Origin: Clostridia bacterium | GTDB taxonomy: Bacteria; Bacillota; Clostridia; Lachnospirales; Lachnospiraceae | Direction of reading: 5' to 3' | DNA length: 64,000 nucleotides | Assembly: GCA_910574835.1 (NCBI GenBank) | Contig: CAJTDE010000017.1 | Location: 24,650 to 88,649 of the forward strand | Shown here: piece by piece, positions 40,713-50,632 of the stretch | How positions within the stretch are numbered: position 1 is the first letter of the stretch | How the letters are laid out: each line of letters opens with the position of its first letter | Program-made: the position numbers and the translations under genes | Notes under the pieces: generated by a model | The model's input: the letters and a program-made list of their open reading frames with translations, nothing else | Told to the model about the DNA's origin: nothing | Databases searched by the model: none

Positions 40713-43550
40713 GTGGCGAACAGAATCAAGGGTATCACTGTTGAGATCGGCGGGGATACAACAAAACTACAGACCGCATTAAAGGGAGTCAATTCCTCCA
40801 TCCGGGATACGCAGTCGCAGCTCCGTGATGTGGAGAAACTCTTAAAATTAGACCCCGGCAACACGGAGCTGCTGGCGCAGAAGCACAGGCTTTTAGGCGA
40901 GGCAGTGGCGGGGACGAAGGAAAAGCTGGAAACCCTAAAGACCGCCGCAGAGCAGGCAAACACGGCTCTTGCCAATGGGGAGATCACGCAGGACCAGTAC
41001 GATGCCCTCCAGAGGGAGATCATCGAAACGGAAAACAATCTGCGTGACCTGGAGCGGCAGGCAGGGCAGTCCGCTGTGGCATTGCAGAAAATCGCCGCCA
41101 CGGGGGAAAAGCTGAAGACTGTCGGGGATAACATTTCCTCTGCCGGTCAGAAGCTGCTCCCTGTCACGGCGGGCGTTACGGCTTTGGGGACGGCGGCAGT
41201 CAGCACGGCGGCAAATTTTGAGTCGTCTATGTCGCAGGTGCAGGCGACCATGGGCATCACGAAGGATGCCATGTCCACGGTCAACGGCGAGAGTGTCAAT
41301 ACAATGGATACGCTTTCCGCACTGGCAAAGAAGATGGGCAGCGAGACGGCCTTCTCCGCTTCGGAGTGCGCGGAGGCTTTGAACTACCTTGCCCTTGCCG
41401 GGTACGACACGCAGCAGATGTGCGACACGCTCCCTACCGTCTTAAACCTTGCGGCGGCCGGCGGCATTGACCTTGCGGCGGCATCGGACATGGTGACGGA
41501 TGCCATGTCCGCCCTGGGCATGGGCGTGGATGAGGCAGGGACGATGGTGGACCAGATGGCGAAGACCGCCTCCACCACCAACACCTCTGTGGCGCAGCTC
41601 GGCGAGGGAATTCTTACCATCGGCGCAACTGCAAAGACCGTGAAGGGCGGCACGGCGGAGCTGAACACGGCACTTGGCATCCTCGCCAACAACGGCATCA
41701 AGGGTGCGGAGGGCGGCACACATCTGCGTAACGTCATCCTCTCCCTGCAGAATCCCACCGACAAGGCGGCCGCCTGCATGGAGCAGCTTGGTCTGGATGT
41801 TTACGATTCCGAGGGGAATATGCGCTCCCTCAATGACATCCTTGGAGACCTGAACACGAGCATGGACGGCATGACGGCGGCGGAGAAGTCCAACATCATC
41901 GGGCAGATTTTCAACAAGACCGACCTGTCCTCCGTGAATGCCCTGCTTGCCAACACGGGAAGCACATGGGATGACCTGCAGCAGTCCATCATTGACAGCG
42001 GCGGTGCGGCGCAGCAGATGGCGGACACACAGCTTGACAACCTGCAGGGGCAGATCACGATTTTAAAGTCAGCCTTGGAAGGGCTGGCTATTTCTTTTGG
42101 GGAGCTTCTGCTGCCCGCCATCAAAATGATTGTCGGATGGGTGCAGAAGTTCGTGGACTGGCTGAACGGCATGGACGAGGGGACGAAGAAAGTGGTGACT
42201 ACCATCGCGCTCCTTGCGGCGGCTCTTGGGCCGGTGCTGATTGTCATCGGGAAAGTGGTGTCTGCGGTCGGCACGATTATGACCATAGTGCCGAAGGTGG
42301 CAGGAGTCATCAATACGGTAAAGACCGCTTTCGCCGCCTTAAACACCACCATGCTTGCCAATCCCATATTCCTCATTATCGCAGCGATTACGGCACTGGT
42401 GGCGGCATTTATTTATCTGTGGAACACAAATGAGGATTTCCGGCAGTTCTGGATCAACCTCTGGGAGAATGTGAAGGAGGTCGCCATTGCCGTATGGGAG
42501 GCAATCAAGAACTTCTTTTCGGCAGCATGGGAGGCCATCTCGTCCACGGCGCAGGCAGTTTGGAACGGGATAAAGGATTTCTTTTCCGGGCTGTGGGAAG
42601 GGATAAAAACGATATTCAGCACTGTGGTGGAAGTGATAAAGACCATCATCACCACCTATTTCAATATTTACAAGACCATCATCACAACGGTCTTAAATGC
42701 GATAAAGACGGTATTTACGACCGTATGGAATGGAATCAAAACCGTGGTCACCACGGTGGTGACGGCAATCCAGACCTTTATCACCACGGCATGGAACGCC
42801 ATCAAAAATACAGTCACTACAGTCCTGAATGCGATAAAGACGGTAATTACCACAGTATGGAATGCAATCAAGTCCGCGGTCACAAGTGTGGTAAATGCTA
42901 TAAAAAATGTAATTTCTACCGTTTGGAACGGGATAAAGAACACGGTCAGCACTGTGGTTAACGGCATAAAAAATACAGTTTCCACGGTGTTCAATAACAT
43001 CAAGTCCTCCATCAGCGGAACCATGGGCAATATTGTGTCTGTGATAAAGAACGGCTTTAACCAGGCGATTTCCTTCATCACGAGCCTTCCGTCCAAAGCC
43101 CTGCAGTGGGGCAAGGACATGATCATGGGCATCGTGAACGGCATTAAGAGCTGTATCGGCGCTGTGGGCGATGCCGTGAGTAGCGTGGCGAATAAAATAA
43201 AATCTTTCCTGCACTTCTCCGTGCCGGACGAAGGGCCGCTGACTGATTACGAGAGCTGGATGCCGGACTTCATGAAGGGGCTGGCAAAGGGCATCGAGGA
43301 CAGCAAGAGCATGGTGGCAAAAGCAATGGACGGCGTGGCGGCAGACATGATCCTGAACCCTTCCGCAACCGTGCAGGAGATTTCTGTATCCGGAGATGGA
43401 ACTGGAGGCTCCCCGCAGGGAAGCTCCATAAACGGCCCGCTGATCGAGGTGAAGGAAATGAACGTGAGGAGCGAGGAGGACATCCGCAAAATTTCACAGC
43501 AGCTTTACCGGCAGCTCCAGCAGGGGCGGCGGGCAAACGGGTATTCGTAA
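40713..43550 (+). CDS. Tape measure protein
   Basis: 945 residues, GUG start nine bases after AGGAAGGGG. N-terminal coiled coil (about 10-130, IRDTQSQLRDVEKLLKLDPG), then the TP901-type tape-measure core (AANFESSMSQVQATMGITKD; ALNYLALAGYDTQQMCDTLP), membrane-active hydrophobic segments (about 490-570), and tandem 11-residue repeats with pattern TTVWNAIKTVI. The C-terminal part (LPSKALQWGKDMIMGIVNGI) is a second phage-tail motif. Sets tail length; DNA-ejection role for the hydrophobic part. Confidence 0.95.
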   Translation: MANRIKGITVEIGGDTTKLQTALKGVNSSIRDTQSQLRDVEKLLKLDPGNTELLAQKHRLLGEAVAGTKEKLETLKTAAEQANTALANGEITQDQYDALQREIIETENNLRDLERQAGQSAVALQKIAATGEKLKTVGDNISSAGQKLLPVTAGVTALGTAAVSTAANFESSMSQVQATMGITKDAMSTVNGESVNTMDTLSALAKKMGSETAFSASECAEALNYLALAGYDTQQMCDTLPTVLNLAAAGGIDLAAASDMVTDAMSALGMGVDEAGTMVDQMAKTASTTNTSVAQLGEGILTIGATAKTVKGGTAELNTALGILANNGIKGAEGGTHLRNVILSLQNPTDKAAACMEQLGLDVYDSEGNMRSLNDILGDLNTSMDGMTAAEKSNIIGQIFNKTDLSSVNALLANTGSTWDDLQQSIIDSGGAAQQMADTQLDNLQGQITILKSALEGLAISFGELLLPAIKMIVGWVQKFVDWLNGMDEGTKKVVTTIALLAAALGPVLIVIGKVVSAVGTIMTIVPKVAGVINTVKTAFAALNTTMLANPIFLIIAAITALVAAFIYLWNTNEDFRQFWINLWENVKEVAIAVWEAIKNFFSAAWEAISSTAQAVWNGIKDFFSGLWEGIKTIFSTVVEVIKTIITTYFNIYKTIITTVLNAIKTVFTTVWNGIKTVVTTVVTAIQTFITTAWNAIKNTVTTVLNAIKTVITTVWNAIKSAVTSVVNAIKNVISTVWNGIKNTVSTVVNGIKNTVSTVFNNIKSSISGTMGNIVSVIKNGFNQAISFITSLPSKALQWGKDMIMGIVNGIKSCIGAVGDAVSSVANKIKSFLHFSVPDEGPLTDYESWMPDFMKGLAKGIEDSKSMVAKAMDGVAADMILNPSATVQEISVSGDGTGGSPQGSSINGPLIEVKEMNVRSEEDIRKISQQLYRQLQQGRRANGYS
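42618..43013 (+). repeat. Twelve tandem 33-bp repeats in the tape measure gene
   Basis: Each unit encodes 11 residues of pattern [ST]T-V-[VWL]-N-[AG]-I-K-[TN]-[VT]-[IVF]. Units differ at synonymous and some non-synonymous sites, so they are not a recent expansion. The 11-residue periodicity makes an extended amphipathic helix. Confidence 0.85.
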
Positions 43551-43565
43551 AGGAGGGATGCATGG

Positions 43566-44342
43566 ATGGGATTTTCTTTTGACGGCGTCACATCAAAAAG
43601 CATGGGGATTGCAAGCCGCATGGCCACGGAGAACCGGGTGCCGGAACTGAAAAACCGCACCATTTCCATGGCGGGCAGGGACGGCCTCATTGACCTGGGC
43701 GCGTCCCTTTCCGAGCGGGTGATAGAGATATCCTGCTTCATCCCTCCAAAGCGGACGGCGGCGGAGCTGCTTGAGTGCAAGGATGAAATCGTAAGCTGGC
43801 TGAGTCCGGACAAAGGCGTATGTGCGCTTATGCTTGACACGGAACCGGGGCGGGTGTATTACGCAAGGCTTCAGGAGGGCGTAACCTTTGAGCGGGTGGT
43901 GCGGCTTGCGGCGACCTTCGACCTCGCTTTTTTCTGCCCTGACCCCTTCGGCTACGCTGCGGAGGATGAGGTCTTTACCATCACGGAAGCAGGAAACCAC
44001 ACGGTGAGGCGGAGGCTTGGAAACTTATACTCCAATCCCGTGTACCGGCTGAAAGGCGTCCTGGCATCCGGGGCGGGAAGGCATATCAGCATTTCTACAA
44101 ACGGGGCGGAGCTGAAAATAGCAAACGCCACGCTTTCGGAAGGGGAAACGCTGGTAATTGATACGGCGAAAATGACGGCATGGGTGGAGGACGCGGAGGG
44201 GAACACGCTCCGCAACGCCCTGCCGTATATCGGCGAGCTGAACTTCCCCACGCTTGGGGCGGGGCTGAACACGGTGGAGGTGGCGGCATCGAACGCCGCA
44301 TTTACGGAACTTGAAATACAGGCAAAGAGCCGGTGGAGGTGA
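43566..44342 (+). CDS. Distal tail protein (Dit-like)
   Basis: 258 residues: MGFSFDGVTSKSMGIASRMA, TISMAGRDGLIDLGASLSER, LSPDKGVCALMLDTEPGRVY, FDLAFFCPDPFGYAAED. These are the N-terminal ring domain phrases of siphovirus Dit proteins, with a C-terminal galectin-like domain. It forms the baseplate hub between tube and tail fibre/endopeptidase. RBS AAGGAGGG. Confidence 0.92.
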   Translation: MGFSFDGVTSKSMGIASRMATENRVPELKNRTISMAGRDGLIDLGASLSERVIEISCFIPPKRTAAELLECKDEIVSWLSPDKGVCALMLDTEPGRVYYARLQEGVTFERVVRLAATFDLAFFCPDPFGYAAEDEVFTITEAGNHTVRRRLGNLYSNPVYRLKGVLASGAGRHISISTNGAELKIANATLSEGETLVIDTAKMTAWVEDAEGNTLRNALPYIGELNFPTLGAGLNTVEVAASNAAFTELEIQAKSRWR

Positions 44343-44350
44343 TTTTTTTT

Positions 44351-46879
44351 ATGGGCTTACAGGCAGTCTTAAAAGCACAGACGGATTTTACGGGGGAGTT
44401 CCCGATGGAATATGCAAAGGACGGACTATGGCGCTTCAATGAGAATGCCCCGGATGCGGACACAGAGCTTATCGATTCCTCCGGGAAAGGCAGGAAGATG
44501 TTTGTTTCCGGCTGGTCGGGAACGAGCGCCGGCTTCCGGGGCGGGCAGAAGGGGCGGCATTTCCGCATGAACATCACGAACCCCACTTCGGAGAAAACCT
44601 ATCTGAAAGTGACGAATGACGGCTCCGTTTTCCAGAGCCTTGGGGAACGGATCATTGTGGGCGGCTGGATGAACCCTACCACCTATTCCATCGGAAATAC
44701 CTACTGCCCGATTTTTAACACCAGGCAGGGGCCGGGGCAGCCGATTTTCTACCTTTCCCTCATCCGGGGAAAGCCGAGGATCATGCTGTATAATTCCGCA
44801 GGCTCCCTGATACTGGATGAGTCGGTGACGCCGCCTTTTTCCTTTGTGAACAACGGGTGGTATTTCATTGCCTGCGTGATAGAGCCGGGGAATAAGAAGG
44901 CGTGGTATGTCATAGGAGACCGGGAAAGCGGGGCGGTGTGGGTTTCTGCGGCGCTCCCCTTTACCGGGGAGCTGAACCGCTCCTGCACGGCAGACCTCAT
45001 CATGGGGATGCACGCCGGCTCCTACTGGTTTGCGGGCGGCTTTGACGACTGGTTTTTAGACTGCGATTCGCAGCTTACGGCAGAGGATTTGGCGGATTAT
45101 TTCCGTGCCACGGCCTTTGCCAACGGAGGCGATATTGCGGGGCCGGTGGATGCCCTGGCAGAGCCGGGGTGTGTGACGCTGCGAAAAGGAAGTAATGGCG
45201 CGTACCCGGAAAGCGGCGTGCTTTATACCCGTGCCGTAGAGTATGGCATTTCTGGCGCGGGCAAGGTGTCCGTTTCCAGTGAGTGCATCCCCGGCGTGAC
45301 GGACATTCCCCTTGTGGAGACCTCCACGAGCAATGACCTCATTAGCTGGAGCGATTGGGCGGCGGTGGGCGCGGACGGGAAGATGCCGTCCCCTGCCCGC
45401 ACATACATCCGTTTCCGGGTGACTCTCACTACAAATGACACGGCAAGGACGCCGAAACTGACGGACATCCAGATTTATGACATACCGAAGTCCCCCTACG
45501 AGAAAATCGGCTATGCCCGCCCGGTGGTGCTGGACTCAAACGGCGCATGGGAGGCGGTGCTGGAAAACGCCTATAATATCATCGTGACGGGCGAGGTCAA
45601 CGGGGAGGATACGCTTTCCTTCTCTATCCCCTTTGCCGACGCCAAGCGGAAGTATATCGATAACGAGAAGAAAATCCAGATTGTGGATGACATATACATC
45701 ATCCGCACGGTCACGGACAGCAAGGATGCCTCCGGCAACGCTGTGACGGAGGTGTACGCCGAGGCGGAGTTTTACAACCTTGCCTATTCCGTCCGGAAGG
45801 AAGAGAAAGCCTTTGACGCGGAGACGGCGGATGCGGCCATGGCCTATGCCCTTTCCGGCACGGAATGGAAGGTCGGCACGGTCACGGTTACGACCAAGCG
45901 CACATGGACCTCTACGGAGAAAAATGCGCTCTCCATCCTCCGCAACGTGGCGGATTTACATGGAGGGGATTTAGTCTTTGACTGCCCGAACCGGCTGGTG
46001 CATCTGCTTACCTTAAACGGGAAGGACAGCGGCGCGCTGTTCATGTACGGGAAGAACATGAAGGACATTGAGCGGACGGTGGACACCACAGGGCTTGTCA
46101 CGAGGCTGTATGCCGTCGGTGCGGATGGAATGACCTTTGCCAGCATCAACGGCGGGAAGCCCTATGTGGAGGATTTCACTTATTCCAAGGAGGTGCGTGT
46201 ATCTTCCCTGGACTGTTCCGCATTCACGAACCCCTACCAGATGCTGGAGTTTACGAGGATGCGCCTTGCGGATTACTGCAGGCCGACCGTCTCCTATGTG
46301 CTGAACGCCATGGATTTATCCGTCCTGACCGGGTATGAGCATGAGGCGTGGGAGCTTGGGGATTATGTGCGGGTGGAGGATAAGGACCTGGGGCTTTCGG
46401 TCACCACGAGGATCGTGCGGAGGGAATACAACCTGCAGGAGCCATGGAACACGGTGCTGGAGCTTTCCACGGTGCTGAAGAACCTGGGCAGCTCCACGAG
46501 CAAGTGGGACAATGCCGCCGATTCCCTGGAGGGCGTCAGCGTGGTGTCCAGCGAGGACATCGCAGAACTTGTGCCGTTCAATCTGCTCCGCAATTCCCGT
46601 GCCGATGATGGGCTTGCGTATTGGGTGTCCTCCGGCTTTGAGGCGGACGGGGAAAACGGGGCAAGCGGCACGGCTTCTTTTAAGGCGGAGGGAGTGGCGG
46701 GCATGACCAAAAGCCTGTCGCAGACGGTGTACCCTGCCAACCGTGACAGCTATACTATCTCGGCGCAGATTGCGTCCGAGAACCTTAAGAAACTGAGCGG
46801 GAATTCGCAGGTTGGTATTGAGATTGTGCTGGAATACGAGGACGGCAGCACGGAATCAAGGTTTATCGATTTGTATTGA
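44351..46879 (+). CDS. Tail-associated structural protein with LamG-like and endopeptidase-type domains
   Basis: 842 residues. The first about 240 contain a concanavalin/LamG-like sandwich (DGLWRFNENAPDADTELIDS; NTRQGPGQPIFYLSLIRGKP). From about 360 on the sequence matches siphovirus tail-hub/ReqiPepy6-gp37-like proteins (VLDSNGAWEAVLENAYNIIV; LEFTRMRLADYCRPTVSYVL). The end (about 740-842) is another carbohydrate-type beta domain. It follows Dit and so occupies the Tal position, with host-surface binding added by its front domain. Confidence 0.85.
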   Translation: MGLQAVLKAQTDFTGEFPMEYAKDGLWRFNENAPDADTELIDSSGKGRKMFVSGWSGTSAGFRGGQKGRHFRMNITNPTSEKTYLKVTNDGSVFQSLGERIIVGGWMNPTTYSIGNTYCPIFNTRQGPGQPIFYLSLIRGKPRIMLYNSAGSLILDESVTPPFSFVNNGWYFIACVIEPGNKKAWYVIGDRESGAVWVSAALPFTGELNRSCTADLIMGMHAGSYWFAGGFDDWFLDCDSQLTAEDLADYFRATAFANGGDIAGPVDALAEPGCVTLRKGSNGAYPESGVLYTRAVEYGISGAGKVSVSSECIPGVTDIPLVETSTSNDLISWSDWAAVGADGKMPSPARTYIRFRVTLTTNDTARTPKLTDIQIYDIPKSPYEKIGYARPVVLDSNGAWEAVLENAYNIIVTGEVNGEDTLSFSIPFADAKRKYIDNEKKIQIVDDIYIIRTVTDSKDASGNAVTEVYAEAEFYNLAYSVRKEEKAFDAETADAAMAYALSGTEWKVGTVTVTTKRTWTSTEKNALSILRNVADLHGGDLVFDCPNRLVHLLTLNGKDSGALFMYGKNMKDIERTVDTTGLVTRLYAVGADGMTFASINGGKPYVEDFTYSKEVRVSSLDCSAFTNPYQMLEFTRMRLADYCRPTVSYVLNAMDLSVLTGYEHEAWELGDYVRVEDKDLGLSVTTRIVRREYNLQEPWNTVLELSTVLKNLGSSTSKWDNAADSLEGVSVVSSEDIAELVPFNLLRNSRADDGLAYWVSSGFEADGENGASGTASFKAEGVAGMTKSLSQTVYPANRDSYTISAQIASENLKKLSGNSQVGIEIVLEYEDGSTESRFIDLY

Positions 46880-46893
46880 TGGGAGGGGTTTGT

Positions 46894-47094
46894 GTGGCAT
46901 ATTTTTCACGGACAATTGCAAAGATTACCCCGGAAAACTTCTCATCCGGAAGGCTGAAATCCGTCACCGTCCGCGTCTGCATCACAGACTGCACGGGCGA
47001 ATTCTACATCACGGACCTCCTCCTGCAGGGCGGGCCGGTGGCAATGGGATGGGTGGGGCATCCCTCGGAACTGAGGTGGACACTGGATGGCTGA
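46894..47094 (+). CDS. Small baseplate protein
   Basis: 66 residues from the GUG with GGGAGGGG upstream (an ATG at 46879 overlaps the previous stop). It contains VRVCITDCTGEFYITDLLLQ, which parallels the N-terminal region of the next protein (IPTIADCSGRIWFTDLQLQE). The two may have arisen by duplication of one beta module. Confidence 0.6.
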   Translation: MAYFSRTIAKITPENFSSGRLKSVTVRVCITDCTGEFYITDLLLQGGPVAMGWVGHPSELRWTLDG

Positions 47095-47665
47095 ATTTGT
47101 AAGGCTTGCGGAAGTAGTCAATAAGAAAAAGGATATGCGCATCGTGAGCGTGACGGTGATCCCCACCATTGCCGACTGCTCCGGGCGTATCTGGTTTACC
47201 GACCTCCAACTGCAGGAAGGCTCTGCGTTAAGCGGTTATGCTCCGCACACGGAGGTCTGCCTGCAGAAATGCCGGGAGAACGGTGGGATTAAGCCTCCCG
47301 TATGGTTCAATGGCGTGGTGCGCTCGGAGGAGACGGTGGTCCTTTTCAACATGGGGAAAACATCCGCTCCATTAGACATCCACATCTACCCAAAATCGGA
47401 CATGGCGGCGGGGACGGTGCGGCTTGCCCAGGGCGTGGGCGGCCAGAGGGTGTCTTTTCCCGATGCCATGAAAGCAGAGGATGATATTGCGCTGCTTGCT
47501 GAAAGCAGGGAGTGTACACGGAACGGCGCAGCATTTAAGAAAGAGGGATTCTACCAGTACAGCGCCGCATGGGATTCCAAACATAAGGTGGCGCTGGAAA
47601 GCGGCAAAACGGCGAGATTATTATTTACAATGCAGGAGATGCAGGAAGGGGGCGGGACATTCTGA
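47087..47665 (+). CDS. Baseplate/tail fibre-associated protein
   Basis: 192 residues, beta-rich. The N-terminus repeats the module of the preceding small protein (WFTDLQLQEGSALSGYAPHT). It then reads GIKPPVWFNGVVRSEETVVL and ends in an acidic tail. Overlaps both neighbours, placing it in the baseplate operon. No enzymatic motif. Confidence 0.65.
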   Translation: MAEFVRLAEVVNKKKDMRIVSVTVIPTIADCSGRIWFTDLQLQEGSALSGYAPHTEVCLQKCRENGGIKPPVWFNGVVRSEETVVLFNMGKTSAPLDIHIYPKSDMAAGTVRLAQGVGGQRVSFPDAMKAEDDIALLAESRECTRNGAAFKKEGFYQYSAAWDSKHKVALESGKTARLLFTMQEMQEGGGTF

Positions 47666-50136
47666 TGGACACACTCAAAGGAAAGCAGATCATGGTATGG
47701 ACGTTCATGGGCAATACAAGGATGTACCAGGCGCTCCGGGATTACGGCGACCGCATCAGCCAGATAGGGCTGTTTTCTTTCAAGGTCAGGGCAACCGGGG
47801 AAATTTATGAGAGCGGCGTTTCCATTGCGGAAGGCTCCACCATGCGGACGTATATACGAAAGTGGCCGCACATCAAATGGCTGCTGACGGTCGCCAATGA
47901 CGGCACGAACAGCATCTTCAAAGCACTGCGGGAGAACACAAACGGGGCGCAGGATATGTTCCTTTCGGAGCTTGTGCGGATCATGGAAAAGTATCCATGG
48001 TGTGACGGCGTGGACATCGACCTGGAAAAAGGGGACGATTATTCTACGGCGGCGAAGTCAACCGCCATGTTCCGAAATATTTACAATACGGTGAAATCCT
48101 ACAATCCCGCAAAGCTGATGAATATCTGCCTGCCGGGGATGGACAGCATTAACGGCTCTGTCGGCGGGGAGAACTGGTGCGTCTACGGCGACTTGAACGC
48201 ATACTGCGATACAGCATCCATCATGAGCTACGGCATGGCATGGGCGGGCAGCGCACCGGGGCCGGTCTCCCCGCGTTCCTGGCTGGAGGGCATCTATAAT
48301 TACGCCGTAAAAGTGATGAATCCGGATAAAGTGTTTTTGGGGATGCCTGCCTACGGGTGGAACTGGCGGATACACGATACGCCAAAGAACATGGGAGTCA
48401 CCTACCGGGGGACTTCCAACACCTACTATGCTGCGCAGCTATGGATGACGGGAGGATACAATTTCACGGACGACAAGCCGCCGCAGCCGTTCATCCCCAT
48501 CGTGGCCTATTGGGATGACTACGACAAGGTGCCGTGGGCGCTCCCCCATGTGTACGACTACATGGAGGGGCGGGATGCGGTTTCCTATGATTACCCGCTG
48601 CTTTCCGGCACATACAACCGCAGGCATTACCTTACCGCCTACGGCAAAGAGCAGAAGACGGAATTTGACGGCATTGTGGTCGACCGTAACGGCGGGAACC
48701 CGGACAGTTATTCCGGCATCGTGTCTGTTTCGGAGGGCATGGTGACGATGGGGGATAACGGCTCCGCTGTTTACCGTTTTTCTGTATCCACAGCAGGAAC
48801 TTATGATGTGGCGGTGCGCTTGTGCTTTCCCTTTTGGGATAAAAATGGGATATACATTTCCATTGACGGAAGTCGGAAGCATTTCACGGAGAGCCGCCTG
48901 TGGTGGCCATACTGGAGGACCACCTTCTGGTCGGCGCTGGCAGAGGGGATTTCCCTCTCTGCAGGTACGCATACAATCACAGTTTCGGTGGATGTGAAGG
49001 GCGTGCAGTTTTACGGTTTCCGTGTCTGCTCTGCTTTTTCGGAAGAACCGAGCACCGGCTCCGCCACCTACACGCTTGCGCCGCGGAAATTCAAAGATGT
49101 GGACGGGAACATGGCACAGCCGGACAGGGGCTTCAAGCTGACGCTGGAGATGCTCCGCAGGAAGCCGGACTCGGCGCTCATCTGGTACGAGGACTTCCGG
49201 GATGAGAACCCTCTGCCGGAGAGTTACTGGACGACGCTCTCCGGCAAGTGGGAGGTGTGGCGGGAGGGCTATGAGAACCGGCCGTACTCCCAGCTTGAGG
49301 GGAGCGGGCAGCTTGCATGGAAGTACAGCGGCTTTTCCGATATCCATCTGCGGGCAAGGCTGGCCTTCCCGGCAGGCGGCAGCGGGAAGGCGGGGGTGTT
49401 CTGCGGGGATGTTTTCTGCTGCTTAAATTATGACACACAGAGGGTGGAGCTTTACAAGGGTTCCACCCTTCTTGGCAGTTACAGCCAGACGATCAGCCGG
49501 ACGGCGAATGCAGACCTCAGAGGGAATCCCGCCATGTACACGGTGGAGATGCGCATCCGTGGAAACAGGGTGCGGGTGTATTCCGGCGCATCTTATGCGC
49601 TGCGTTTCACGGCCTCCATATCCGGATTCAGTGGCGGGTATGCAGGATACCGCTCCGATAACCGTACCGTCTGTGAACTGATGAGACTTGGGGACTCATG
49701 GACATATGAGCCTTACGAGCGGTTCGATGTGCGGATGCCGGACGGAAGTTTTAAATCCTTCGGACGGATCAGCAGGAGCAATGTGGCGTGGGATGAAGAA
49801 TTCCAGGTGTTCACGCTGACTGCCGATGTGGAGGAGAGCGCCACCCGCAGCGAGGACATTTCGATGGATTATGATTTTTTCCATTCAGATTTGATGGAGA
49901 TATCCTGCGGGAACAACTACACGGCTGAGGTCACTCCGAGGGATATCAATATCTGGATTTCCCGGCTGTTTCTTGGGGATGCGGACGGCTTCTCCATCCT
50001 CTATTACCAGGACGTGGACTCCCTCGTCTATTGGGCGAACCAGGCGGCGTACCGCTGGAAGCTGCGGGGGATGTGTATGTGGTCGCTTGGGCAGGAGGAC
50101 ATGAGGATTTGGGAGTGGCTGCCGAAACAAATTTAA
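47665..50136 (+). CDS. GH18-type glycosidase tail protein
   Basis: 823 residues. Residues about 1-330 are a glycoside-hydrolase-18 barrel: KYPWCDGVDIDLEKGDD holds the DxxDxDxE catalytic signature (Glu about 121), followed by INICLPGMDSINGS-type strand 6 phrases, YDTASIMSYGMAWAG and VFLGMPAYGWNW. After it come a carbohydrate-binding-like beta domain (about 360-450) and a second sandwich (about 500-700). As a tail protein it could cut chitin-like or cell-wall glycans on the host surface during adsorption. Confidence 0.88.
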   Translation: MDTLKGKQIMVWTFMGNTRMYQALRDYGDRISQIGLFSFKVRATGEIYESGVSIAEGSTMRTYIRKWPHIKWLLTVANDGTNSIFKALRENTNGAQDMFLSELVRIMEKYPWCDGVDIDLEKGDDYSTAAKSTAMFRNIYNTVKSYNPAKLMNICLPGMDSINGSVGGENWCVYGDLNAYCDTASIMSYGMAWAGSAPGPVSPRSWLEGIYNYAVKVMNPDKVFLGMPAYGWNWRIHDTPKNMGVTYRGTSNTYYAAQLWMTGGYNFTDDKPPQPFIPIVAYWDDYDKVPWALPHVYDYMEGRDAVSYDYPLLSGTYNRRHYLTAYGKEQKTEFDGIVVDRNGGNPDSYSGIVSVSEGMVTMGDNGSAVYRFSVSTAGTYDVAVRLCFPFWDKNGIYISIDGSRKHFTESRLWWPYWRTTFWSALAEGISLSAGTHTITVSVDVKGVQFYGFRVCSAFSEEPSTGSATYTLAPRKFKDVDGNMAQPDRGFKLTLEMLRRKPDSALIWYEDFRDENPLPESYWTTLSGKWEVWREGYENRPYSQLEGSGQLAWKYSGFSDIHLRARLAFPAGGSGKAGVFCGDVFCCLNYDTQRVELYKGSTLLGSYSQTISRTANADLRGNPAMYTVEMRIRGNRVRVYSGASYALRFTASISGFSGGYAGYRSDNRTVCELMRLGDSWTYEPYERFDVRMPDGSFKSFGRISRSNVAWDEEFQVFTLTADVEESATRSEDISMDYDFFHSDLMEISCGNNYTAEVTPRDINIWISRLFLGDADGFSILYYQDVDSLVYWANQAAYRWKLRGMCMWSLGQEDMRIWEWLPKQI

Positions 50137-50218
50137 TATTTCCATGGATACAGGGCTGTCCGCCGATTGGCGGGCGGCCTTTTATCATACAAAAAATCTT
50201 TTTAAGGAGGGTTTCACT

Positions 50219-50632
50219 ATGAAGGAATTCTGGAACACAATTCAACTCATTTTTGCGGGTGTCGGGGGATGGCTCGGTTACTTCCTCGGCGGCTGTGACG
50301 GCCTGCTGTATGCGCTGGTCGCTTTTGTCGTGGTGGACTATATCACTGGCGTGATGTGCGCCGCGGCGGATAAGAAGCTGTCCAGCGAGGTAGGGTTCCG
50401 GGGCATTGCCAAGAAGGTGCTGATCTTCCTGCTCGTGGGGATTGCCAACATCCTCGATGTGCAGGTCATCGGCACAGGCAGCGTTTTGCGGACGGCGGTC
50501 ATCTTTTTCTATATCTCCAACGAGGGCGTGAGCCTCCTGGAGAACGCCGGACACCTGGGGCTGCCCATCCCGGAGAAGCTGAAGGATATCCTGGCACAGC
50601 TCCATGACAAAGCAGAAAAGGGGGACGAGTAA
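50219..50632 (+). CDS. Phage holin (TcdE/Holin_4_1 type)
   Basis: 137 residues: three to four hydrophobic segments (about 8-25, 28-48, 62-82, 92-108), the family phrase FVVVDYITGVMCAAADKKLS, GFRGIAKKVLIFLLVGIANI and a charged C-terminus. Makes the membrane hole for endolysin release. RBS AAGGAGGG. Directly followed by the endolysin. Confidence 0.93.
   Translation: MKEFWNTIQLIFAGVGGWLGYFLGGCDGLLYALVAFVVVDYITGVMCAAADKKLSSEVGFRGIAKKVLIFLLVGIANILDVQVIGTGSVLRTAVIFFYISNEGVSLLENAGHLGLPIPEKLKDILAQLHDKAEKGDE

Noticed and set aside
42618..43013. CRISPR-like array
   Set aside because: The repeats are contiguous 33-bp coding units in the tape measure gene, without spacers.
48439..49347. 302-residue open frame on the minus strand
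   Set aside because: Antisense to the GH18 tail protein, with a composition typical of shadows and no RBS.
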